NCBI GenBank assembly: GCA_963920635.1
Contig: OY987300.1
Coordinates: 58,425,415 to 58,489,414 of the forward strand
Length of the DNA stretch: 64,000 nucleotides
Source of the DNA: Pseudeuparius sepicola
Taxonomy: Eukaryota > Arthropoda > Insecta > Coleoptera > Anthribidae
Reading direction: 5' to 3'
Shown here: in pieces, positions 19,876 through 28,995 of the stretch
Position numbering within the stretch: position 1 is the first letter of the stretch
How the letters are laid out: every line of letters begins with the position of its first letter
Program-made: the position numbers and the translations under genes
Notes under the pieces: generated by a model
Told to the model about the DNA's origin: nothing
The model's database searches: none
What the model saw: the letters and a program-made list of their open reading frames with translations, nothing else

Positions 19876-20373
19876 TTATAGGATCAGGACCTTTTTAAAA
19901 TTACATTTTTTGAATAAAAAATTTTCAAATTTTTTCGATTTTTCATAGGTATCAAAAGTGCGGAACTGCGCATGCGCGAAACGCGTGCAAGGGGGAAGGG
20001 TGGATTTTGTTCGGGCAACTACATGCCAGTCGGACGGAGGCCTTCGGCCTCCGTTCCTCCTGGCACGTAGTTCTACAATAAATTCGATATTTGTAGATCG
20101 GCCGACGGGTCCAAGACTCTTCATGTAATACCTCCTTCCGTTACCGATATCCCTATTAATTTCTTCGATCCGTTGGGGCGTAAACTCGGCCGTGTATCGT
20201 TGCGGCAGCACCGTCTTAAATTCTTCGAACTCTACGTAGACCTTCTCTCCGTATTGCGTGTTCACTTTGTCCACGCTCGTGATTTGAAAATTTTCATCCA
20301 CGTCCATATTTTGAACGCTTTCGAATTTCTTGACGATCAAATTCTTGTTCAGGTGATTCAGGAACGACTGCAT
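19876..20373 (-). CDS. Right copy of the TIR gene with a different 3' end, 165 aa
   Basis: Residues 1-101 equal the left-arm protein, then the frame runs into the right-specific block and gains about 64 residues rich in Arg (LRARRNGGRRPPSDW...). The extension is read through a hairpin (20018-20071) and looks accidental: no homologous domain, biased composition. The promoter is the mirrored terminal one (TATA near 20447). The left version with the 40-aa partner is probably the original arrangement. Confidence 0.6.
   Translation of the reverse strand: MQSFLNHLNKNLIVKKFESVQNMDVDENFQITSVDKVNTQYGEKVYVEFEEFKTVLPQRYTAEFTPQRIEEINRDIGNGRRYYMKSLGPVGRSTNIEFIVELRARRNGGRRPPSDWHVVARTKSTLPPCTRFAHAQFRTFDTYEKSKKFENFLFKKCNFKKVLIL
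20018..20071. repeat. 54-nt long hairpin at the arm divergence point
   Basis: ACTACATGCCAG (20018-20029) pairs with CTGGCACGTAGT (20060-20071), and inside it ACGGAGGCC-TTC-GGCCTCCGT forms a perfect 9-bp stem with a 3-nt loop. It sits exactly where left and right arms stop matching. Confidence 0.8.
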
Positions 20374-20679
20374 TTTGAACTCGGCAAATCAGACTGTGGG
20401 AAATTGTAAGTGTATATAACGGGAAAACTGCTCTTGCGCACGAATATATAGACCTCACCCCACCAAGCCGTTGGAGTGGGGGTTGCCCCGTCGTTGGAGT
20501 GGGGGGGGGGGTCAACTGGGGGTCACACGTGGCCCAAAGGTCAAAGGTTAACCTATCAGGACCTAGGGGTCAACTGGGGTCATCCGGTGACGTCACGTGA
20601 CCTCGGGTATGACGTAGCCACTTTGCACGCTTTTTTCAAGGTCGTGGGTTAGAACTCTCTTTGTATTACTACTGACCAA

Positions 20680-21409
20680 CGCCGACAGGATGTAGGTATA
20701 ATCGCATTTGCCTTGGATACCCAAGCGTCATGTTTGTTTACTCGAACGCTACAGTCGAAGCTGTCAATAAACTCGTTTAAAATGAGTCGTTTTGGAAATG
20801 TAAACATAGAAAAAATTAATAAAGAAATTATTAAATCGTATTCGTGAAATAATCTCGACAAATACCACTCGTGCCGGAAACTTTTCTAGATAATTTTATT
20901 GTCAAGCCCTATTTTGCCCATTAGCAAAACCACTCGTACAAATTGGGCTTTTATTTTCTGAGAAAGAATCCCTCGAGCTTCGCTCTCGGGATTTTATCAG
21001 AAAATAATAGCCCAATAATTTATACTCGTGATCTTTCATACGATAATTTACTTAGGTGCATACATTACATAGATTTTAATATGAATAAAAAACATGTCTA
21101 TAAAGCATACAAAATGTATTAATCATAAATAAAAATCTATGATCATGATAAACAAAACAATATTCTTTTTATAGCACAAAACAAAAAAATAAAAATGAAC
21201 TTATACAAATACAGCACACAAAACATATTCATGTTATAACCTAAAACAAAAAAAAATAATAAGGAACTTAAAAGCAAAACAAGCAAAACAATATTCTTTT
21301 TATGACACAAAACAAAAAAATAAAAATTAACTTACAAAATATAAAAAAAAATAATAATAATACCTACTGCTTGGACGTATCCAAGTTGGATACGTCGGGA
21401 TTTGAGAGC
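20680..21409. other. Flank between the giant-TIR element and the retrovirus
   Basis: No gene. Contains a 75-bp imperfect hairpin (20942-21016: ATTGGGCT...AGCCCAAT with loop AGCTTCGCT) typical of dispersed insect repeats. A run of similar A-rich segments at 21110-21340 repeats CAAAACAATATTCTTTTTAT twice. Confidence 0.55.
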
Positions 21410-21413
21410 CATG

Positions 21414-21609
21414 AATTACCTCACCACTTTCTAAGAAGCTTGCAAGAAAAACGCTGAATGGCTCAGCACCCCGGCAAGCTACACCGAGTTTATAAATTCT
21501 CTTTGTATCCATTTTTGTGCCAGTCAGATACTGCTCTCGTGATGTAAAACATATTTTTGTACTAATAAAAATTTTTAAAAAACGGTTCCTTGCATTCTGA
21601 ACGATTTTT
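21414..21609 (+). repeat. 5' LTR
   Basis: AATTACCTCACC...GAACGATTTTT. TATAAA at 21491-21496; AATAAA at 21564-21569. Differs from the 3' LTR at three positions (T/G in ACATATTTTTG, C/T in GGTTCC, A/G in TTGCATT). Confidence 0.95.
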
Positions 21610-21620
21610 GGCGCAGTCGG
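21609..21620 (+). other. Primer-binding site (tRNA-Ser type)
   Basis: TGGCGCAGTCGG directly after the 5' LTR; its complement CGACTGCGCCA equals the acceptor 3' end of tRNA-Ser. Identification of the tRNA rests on general knowledge. Confidence 0.75.
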
Positions 21621-21932
21621 TAGGACGTCCGGGTTACCCTCTTGCGCATCGCGACGCGTTCGAAATAATTTTCGTATCTACGATTAACCGGATATCGAAC
21701 AGTTGTCACGTTGTGTCGAACTTTAATTCGGTGTGGACTCACAAAAATCGGGGTTCCCGTCTATCGCAGACCTGAATTGGAGGCTTGGCATCAGCTGGCA
21801 TCGGAATTTGGAACAGCATCGTCCAAATTCGCGGGGGCACGTCACCGGAGAAGACAAGCATCGCTGATCTGGTTCGCCACCCTATAGTTGTTTAAGGAGT
21901 GAAGAATGCATTGGGCCGTTCTAGTAATGTAA

Positions 21933-23249
21933 GTGCAATTCATGTCAATTGACGATTTAACAAGTGAATTCGAAAGATTGATTTTAAATATACCTTCATC
22001 TGACTCTCAGTCCTTAGAATCACACCCTTACTTATCCTTAAGTGAAAGTATTAATCAAACCGAAAATATGGCAGAATTTAAATCTGAATATTTAACTTGT
22101 GTACCGAGATTTGACGGTGATCCGAACGAATTGAATAGATTTTTAGTTACTTGCGAATCGATAATCAATACTTTTTATGATTTAAAAAATCCAAATTCTT
22201 TCCAAAATGTTTATTTGTTGAACTGTCTCGTTTCCAAATTGTCTTGAAATGCAAAATTAGTAATAAATATTCAAAATATATCTACATGGACAGAACTAAA
22301 AGAAGCTTTATATCGAAATTTTGCCGATCAAAGAGATGAAACCTGCTTAAACCGAGATTTAGTAATGCTAAGACAATTATTACCTAATGAAAAACCTCAA
22401 AATTTTTATGACAAAGTTTTACATATTTTGAACCTTTTATGTAGTTATGTAGATATTCACGAGCAAACAGCAGACGCAAAAGCACTAAAACGAAATTTGT
22501 ACAATAGCCTAGCATTAAAAACTTTCCTTGCTGGACTTAAAGAACCTTTAGGTACCACTATTCGTTGTATGAAACCTACCACTTTAGTTGAAGCATTGCA
22601 TTTTGTTACAGAAGAAGATAATATCCACTATTTCCAAAATTTTTCCCATAGAAACCAACCCCAAGTTCCTAGACCAAATATACAAACACAAATGAGACCT
22701 AACTTTAACGCTCATACGCAAAACAATCAATTTAGGGCGCCACAAACCTTCCCTTCTCGACCATTACCAATTCAACCCCGTCCTGTTAATCAACAAAGAT
22801 ACTTTACAAATTCCCAAGTTTTCAAATATCCCCAGCAAAATCAAAATCGAAATGTTTTTAGACCCAATAATTCCTATGTATCGAATATGACAAGACCAAC
22901 GCCAATGAGTGTTTCAGTCCCAATTAATAATGCAAATCAACCCTCTACTATGAACAGACAACCCTCTACTATGAACAGGCAACCTCAACAACAACGACTA
23001 AATTATACCCCTAATCAATATAACAGTTATTTTACACAAAACCCATCTACGTCAATAAACTTTATTTCTAAAGAATTGTTTAACACTGAAATAGACGAAT
23101 TAAATCCAATTTGTACTGAATCTACCCAACATGACGAAAATTTTGAAAATAATTCTCAAAATTACGAAGAACTAGAATATTTTGACCACCACCCTGATCA
23201 ATCAGACGAAAAATTTATGAATTTGCGTCGAGACAACGACCAAACATAA
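21933..23249 (+). pseudogene. gag: gag, interrupted by one in-frame TGA
   Basis: A single 439-codon frame interrupted by TGA at 22245-22247; the frame is otherwise open on both sides. The N-terminal half has the helical capsid-type sequence found in errantivirus Gag (CVPRFDGDPNELNRFL; LKEALYRNFADQRDE). The C-terminal third is Asn/Gln/Pro-rich with an 8-residue repeat (PSTMNRQ twice) and no zinc knuckle, as usual for this group. One base change could have made the stop, so it is a recent lesion. Confidence 0.85.
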
Positions 23250-26200
23250 AATACACTATTATTTCTTTTAATTTTACCGATACTGGACGTTTATATTATG
23301 TCGTATTTCCGAAATTTAACGCAAAAATATTAATTGATTCAGGCTCAACCAAATCTTTTATAAATCCAGAAGTAGCTCAAAAATTCTTTCCAAATTTAAT
23401 TCGAGATGACTCTTTTATTGTTTCTTCGGTTTATCAAAAATCTGCTCACAGTTATAGCGCAACAATACCGGCTCCAGAAATTTTCAAAATGCCAAATAAT
23501 ACATACATGAAATTTTATCTATTTAAATTCCACGATTTTTTCGACGGTTTAATAGGAATGGACCACATAAAATTTTTAAAGTCACATCTCGACTATGAAA
23601 ATGATTTCTTTATTACACCCTGTACTAAATTAAAACTTAATCCATATACAACAAAAAATGAATTAAATCTTATTCACGTAGAACCCAGATCAAAAAAGGT
23701 TATTAAAATAAATACGTCAATTCAAAATGGAGAAATAATAATACCGTACCAAAAAATTCAAAATTGCGAAATTCCCGAGTGCTTAACCATAGCGAAAAAT
23801 GGAAAAGCTTTGACGACAATCTTAAATAACACAGAAAACAAAGTATCTTTAAACTTTTCAGAACCACTAGAAGTTGACGAATTTTACAGAAACGAGTTAC
23901 AAAACTTTGAACTGCATAACTTTGACGAAACAGATACAACTCCTCTGGACCTGACAAAAATTCGCGTAGACCACCTTAACACAGAAGAAAAGAGTAAAAT
24001 TTTAAAGTTATGTAAAGAATATTCTGATATTTTCTATAATGAAGACACTCCCTTGACATTTACTAATAAAGTAAAGCACAAAATTCGCACCACTGACGAA
24101 ACGCCAATTTATTCCAAATCATACCGTTACCCATTTATTCACCGGCAAGAAGTCGAATCCCAAATCAAAAAAATGCTTAATCAAAACATAATCCGCCCTA
24201 GTGTTTCCCCTTGGTCGTCACCAATTTGGGTCGTCCCTAAAAAAGCTGACGCGTCGGGTAAACAAAAATGGCGTGTAGTTGTGGACTACCGGAAATTAAA
24301 TGACAATACTATCGATGACAAATACCCATTACCTAATATACACGACTTACTTGACAAGTTAGGAAAGTGTCAATACTTTTCTACACTGGACCTTGCTAGC
24401 GGTTTTCACCAGATAGAAATGGACGAAAACTTCATAGAAAAGACAGCTTTTAACACTGAACAAGAACACTATGAGTACCTTCGTATGCCCTTCGGCTTAA
24501 AAATATGCGCCCGCGAGTTTTCAGAGATTAATGGACAACATCCTCCGTGGTATTCAAAACGAAAAATGCCTTGTCTACTTAGACGATATAATAATTTTTT
24601 CTACTTCTCTTCAAGAACACTTAGAAAGCCTTAAATCCGTTTTCCAAAGACTTCGCGAAACAAATTTTAAAGTACAACTGGATAAGTCCGAGTTTCTAAA
24701 GAAAGAAGTTGCATACCTTGGTCACATAGTCACCCCTGACGGCGTTAAACCCAACCCTGACAAGATTAAAGCCATCAAAGAATTTCCAATACCCAAAACT
24801 ACCAAACAAATCAAAGGTTTTCTCGGATTAGTTGGCTATTATAGACGCTTTATTCCTTCATTTGCAAAAATTACTAAGCCTTTCACAAAATGTCTAAAGA
24901 AAAATGCTAAAATAGTACATGATGATGAATTTATTTCTTGCTTCGAAACTTGCAAAAATTTGCTTACAAATTCTCCAATTCTGCAATATCCTGATTTTTC
25001 TAAATCTTTTAATTTGACAATAGAAGCGAGCAATGTTGCGATTGGTGCTGTCCTTTCACAAGGGCCTATCGGTAACGATTTACCTGTGGCTTACGCCTCA
25101 CGCACATTGAACGATTCTGAACAAAATTACTCAGTTATCGAAAAAGAATTATTAGCAATAATTTGGGCCACCAAGTACTTTAGACCCTATCTGTATGGAC
25201 GTAAATTCAACATTATAACCGATCATAAACCACTTCAGTGGCTTTTTTCATTGAAAGATCCGAATTCGAAATTATTGCGCTGGCGTATCCGATTAGAAGA
25301 ATTTGATTACAATATTATTTACAAGAAAGGGAAACTTAACACCAACGCAGATGCGCTTTCAAGAATTGAAATACACACCAAAACCGTTACTGACGAAATA
25401 GACGAAATTGCAGAGAACGTTTTACGTGATATATTCCCATATAACATGAGTAACGATAACTCCGTTCCTAGAACCCTTAATAATGACGCAACCCAAGATA
25501 CCGACAATGTTTCACTACTTGTAATACCAGATAATGAAACCCAAGACCTTAGCGATAACGAAGACGACGATGACCGCCTCGAAACCGACAACAATACTGT
25601 ACACTCGAATGCCGAACAAAATCCAGTCATCAATATTCCCATTTCCGAAAATCCCGTAAACTACGGACAAAATCAAATCATAATTTCTGTTGTACACCAC
25701 TCACCCGCACAACCCAAAATTACTATTTTATTTGAGAAAAAGAAAAGAATAAATGTTCAATTTTCCGAAAATAATTGTAATCAAGATGTATTACGATTTG
25801 CCAAAGATTACGTTTTACCGAACTCACAATATCACCTTTATTTCGAAAATGCTGACATTTACCAAAGATTCACTAATGTTTTACAAGAAAATTTTAAATG
25901 GCCTTCAATCAATTTTCGAAAATGTAATAAAAAATTAATAGACGTTACTAACAAAAATGATATCGAGGACATAATAAAAAATTACCACGAAGGAAAGTCT
26001 AATCATCGCGGCATAGACGAAACCGTTGAACGAGTAAAGAATAAATATTATTGGCCTTACATAAAAAATTCTGTACAAACCTTTATAAACGATTGTGAAA
26101 TCTGCCAACAAAGCAAATACGAGAGAAATCCAATAAGAATCAAAATGAACGTCACCCCTACAGCAAGCAAACCTTTCGAAATAGTTCATCTAGATACTTT

Positions 26201-26867
26201 TTCATTCGAAAAATCAAAATTTTTGACGATTGTAGATAGTTTTTCGAAATACGCACAAGTCTATCATTTAAATTCATTAGCAGGAACCGAAATAGTTGAT
26301 AATTTAATTCAGTTTTTCTCCCATCACGGTATCCCTAAACAAATAATTTGTGACAACGGAACCGAATTTAAGAATTCAGTTGTTTTAGAGCTATTAAAAC
26401 TCCATAAAATAAATATACACTTTTGTTCACCTAATCACCCTCAATCTAACGGAATTATAGAAAGATTCCATTCCACTCTTATAGAACACATTCGCTTATT
26501 AAATACAAAAGGTTTCCAAAAAACTCCAATAAAAATGAAAATAATTTATGCAATTTTGGCATACAACCACAGTATCCACTCTACAACAAAATTAAAACCA
26601 ATAGATGTTATTAATGGTCACATTAGCGAAGATAATCCATTTAATCAAGAAATTGATCAAATTTTATTAAATGATTATATTAACGATCATAAAGAACGCT
26701 CAAAAGTTCTCTATTCCAAAATAAATTCCAATTTAATTCGAAATAAAGAAAGACTTATAGACAAAATTAATCAAAATCGTGATAACCCAGAATTATTCCA
26801 ACCTCAAGAAAAGGTTTATACTAAAAAACATATTAGGCAAAAGAAAAAATACATATGGACAATTTAA
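23210..26867 (+). pseudogene. pol: pol: protease, RT, RNase H, integrase; one frameshift
   Basis: The frame is -1 relative to gag and overlaps it. Protease: [11 protein letters not shown] (DSG triad). [19 protein letters not shown], and YLDD (in the second segment). The frame breaks between MPFGLK (about 24500) and MDNILRG (24531). RNase H follows with TIEASN where the family usually has Asp, and TDHKPLQW. Integrase has a zinc domain (H..H, CEIC), the DDE core residues in VHLDTF, CDNGTEF and IIERFHS, and a C-terminal basic tail. The rest of the frame is long and intact, so the break is young. Confidence 0.92.
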
Positions 26868-26916
26868 AGCGACCCTTAAGGCAAACTTACGATTTTAACA
26901 ATTAAACTTACTTTCA

Positions 26917-28604
26917 GATTTCCCTGCATTTTGGCAGTTCAAGGGAAAATAACAATTCGAAATTTAGAAAACAATCCAGGACTGATCCCAGTAAAACTAG
27001 GAACAGCTAAAATTGCTAAAGAAAGCCACAAATTAATTCATTACTATGACTTAAGTTCGGTAGTGACAGAATTTAACAAACTGCGTAAACATTCGCAAAC
27101 GCTAACACAAAATTTTATTGATACAGGCGAAACCTACCCAATCGAGTTAGCAACTCATTTAAAAATATTAACATTTCTTGAAAATGAAATAAATACTAAA
27201 TTGACAGCAATTATTCCAAATTCTTACAAAAGAGAAAAGAGAGGTTTAATCAATGGCCTAGGATCAATATTTAAATCAATAACCGGAAATTTAGATTCGA
27301 CAGACGCAGAACGCTATGATAAACTAATAGAAGAACTTCAAAATAACGAAAACAAGCTAGAAAGGAGTATTAAAACACAGAATTCGCTATCTATTTCCTT
27401 AATAGATAAGTTCAATTCTACCATTACACAAATAAGCCACAATGAAAATATTTTGGAAGAAAAATTTAAAGAAGTTTTTATGGTTCTCAAAAATTCTCTC
27501 AGTGCTATGGAATGCTCTTTAGTTCTTAAAGACGCCCTTATCCAAATTAGCACGATGTACGAAATTATAAATTCGATTCTACAGGACATTGAAAATTCTC
27601 TGGTATTTACCAAACTTCAAATTATGCACCCTAGCATAATAAAAGCAAATGACTTTTTCCTTGAATTAGCAAAATTAGAAACATCTGTAAAGAAATATTT
27701 TCCGTTTGAATTAACCTTACAAAATATTCCTCTTTTTGAAAGCGTTGTAAAAATTGAATCATATATAAAAAATTTTAGAATTTCTTATATCCTACATGTC
27801 CCGTTGATTCACCCTTTTGAAGTTGACTATTACCACCTTTACTCCATTCCCGTATACTCAATGGGTTAGTTTAAGGCAATTATCTCTCAAAACAAATATT
27901 TAGTAAAAAATGAATTGTATTTTGCATTTATGAGCGAATCTTGCAAACAAGTCTCCCCAAAACAATTTTTCTGTCACAACTTGGACCTGCAGAACAACAA
28001 CGAAAAATCAGCTTGCGAAATTAAAATTATCGATATGAAAAATGCCTCCAATTGTCGCCAAACCAAAATACACGTAATGGAAACCTCAATTCAACCAATT
28101 CAAAACACAAATAAATGGATATGTCTATTCCCGACTAAAGGACAATTAAAATTAAAATGCTTTAACCAAGAAGAAGCAGCGAGTCTACTTGGTACACATT
28201 TAATCGAAATCCCCGTGGGATGCAAAATTTCCAACACAAAGCAAACAATAACAAATGAAATACACCATTCAAGCGAAACTATCTTGTTTCCTGATTTGGA
28301 CTTAAGAATCAGCAACACAAAAATCGAAAATGTTAGCCTTCATTTGGAAAATATTAAACTTGATGAATTATACCAGATAAAGAATAAGATAATCGAAAAC
28401 AGCCCTTCATTGTCATTTGGACAATCTTTCCATATACCAAGTCTTTGGACGATCTGTATATACTTATTGGTTATTTGCTTAATAAGTTTTGTTGTCTACA
28501 AGAAGATTTCTACAAGATGTTCGAAGAAACCTCAGCCCAAGTGTGAAGACGTTCAGCTTCCTCGCACCATCTTCGAGGGGAGGAATTACCTCACCACTTT
28601 CTAA
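26917..28604 (+). pseudogene. env: env-like fusion glycoprotein, interrupted by one in-frame TAG
   Basis: Begins at a splice acceptor (CTTTCAG, ends 26917) without its own ATG; the first residues FPCILAVQG look like the end of a signal peptide, so the start codon is presumably in a spliced leader, as known for errantiviruses. A furin-type site KREKR (residues ~100-104 after 26931) precedes GLINGLGSIFK, the fusion-peptide region of baculovirus F-like envelopes. TAG at 27867-27869 splits the frame. The second half is Cys-rich and ends with a membrane segment (LWTICIYLLVICLISFVVY) and a basic cytoplasmic tail. Confidence 0.88.
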
Positions 28605-28779
28605 GAAGCTTGCAAGAAAAACGCTGAATGGCTCAGCACCCCGGCAAGCTACACCGAGTTTATAAATTCTCTTTGTATCCATTTTTGTGCCAGTCAGATA
28701 CTGCTCTCGTGATGTAAAACATATGTTTGTACTAATAAAAATTTTTAAAAAACGGTTCTTTGCGTTCTGAACGATTTTT
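28584..28779 (+). repeat. 3' LTR
   Basis: Same 196 bp as the 5' LTR. The env frame runs about 20 bp into it, ending TAA at 28602-28604. Confidence 0.95.
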
Positions 28780-28828
28780 CATGAATTTAAACACATTAAA
28801 CTTCACGCGAAGCTTCCTTTTAAGCAAT

Positions 28829-28995
28829 TTCAAGAAATTTCAAGAAATCTTGAATTCAAGTCAAGACTTTGCTTTCAAGAAACCGTCGTGTCAAGACATG
28901 TATTTAATTTCTTGATCTTGAATTTCAATTCAAGTCAAGAAATTACGTTCAAGTCAAGATTTTTCGACTTGATGAAACTCTACTCATTAGTGTGT
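28829..28995. repeat. TCAAGAAAT low-complexity repeat, copy 2
   Basis: Same composition as 3391-3555 but inverted; ends with TTGATGAAACTCTACTCAT, complement of the first copy's leading segment. Lies immediately 3' of the retrovirus. Confidence 0.7.

Larger units (their letters stand above)
19487..20073. other. Right-arm-specific block with orphan promoter
   Basis: Not present in the left arm. On the + strand TATATAAAA at 19798-19806 is followed by an ATG at 19848 with only 17 codons (MKISQNVIGIIGSGPF, stop). The IIGSGPF start looks like the first strand and glycine loop of a nucleotide-binding protein, so it may be the 5' stub of a deleted gene (inference). The inner boundary is a long hairpin (20018-20071). 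Confidence 0.5.
6677..20673. mobile_element. Polinton/Maverick-like 14.0-kb element with giant inverted repeats
   Basis: The left end begins AGTAGTAATACAAAGAGAG and the right end is its exact complement. Both are flanked by GACCAA (6671-6676 and 20674-20679), a 6-bp target duplication typical of Polintons. The inverted repeats are huge: 6677-11140 and 16065-20673, nearly identical except for one replaced block (7276-7717 against about 19487-20073), differing homopolymer lengths and scattered substitutions. The centre (11141-16064) is unique. I recognise none of the hallmark Polinton genes (PolB, integrase, protease, ATPase, capsid), so it would be non-autonomous or a divergent lineage. Near-identity of the arms means recent insertion or ongoing gene conversion. 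Confidence 0.8.
16065..20673 (-). repeat. Right giant terminal inverted repeat
   Basis: Mirror of 6677-11140. Differences seen: CTAGGTCC against CTAGATCC, a longer G run near 20502-20511 (11 against 9), a TTTCTTT for TTTTTTT change near 18362, and a right-specific block of about 590 bp at 19487-20073 that replaces 442 bp of the left arm. Confidence 0.9.
21414..28779 (+). mobile_element. Endogenous Ty3/gypsy retrovirus, errantivirus-like
   Basis: Full-length, 7,366 bp, flanked by CATG (21410-21413, 28780-28783). Identical-length 196-bp LTRs with three visible differences, so insertion is recent. Primer site TGGCGCAGTCGG abuts the 5' LTR and matches the 3' end of an insect tRNA-Ser (as in 17.6/297-type elements). 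A GAGGGGAGG purine tract abuts the 3' LTR. Order gag-pol-env, with pol in the -1 frame relative to gag. The copy is defective: stop in gag, frameshift in RT, stop in env. Confidence 0.95.

Noticed and set aside
6975..20373. Interpreting the 14-kb inverted structure as a host segmental inversion duplication
   Set aside because: Exact matching ends plus a 6-bp target duplication show it is one inserted element.
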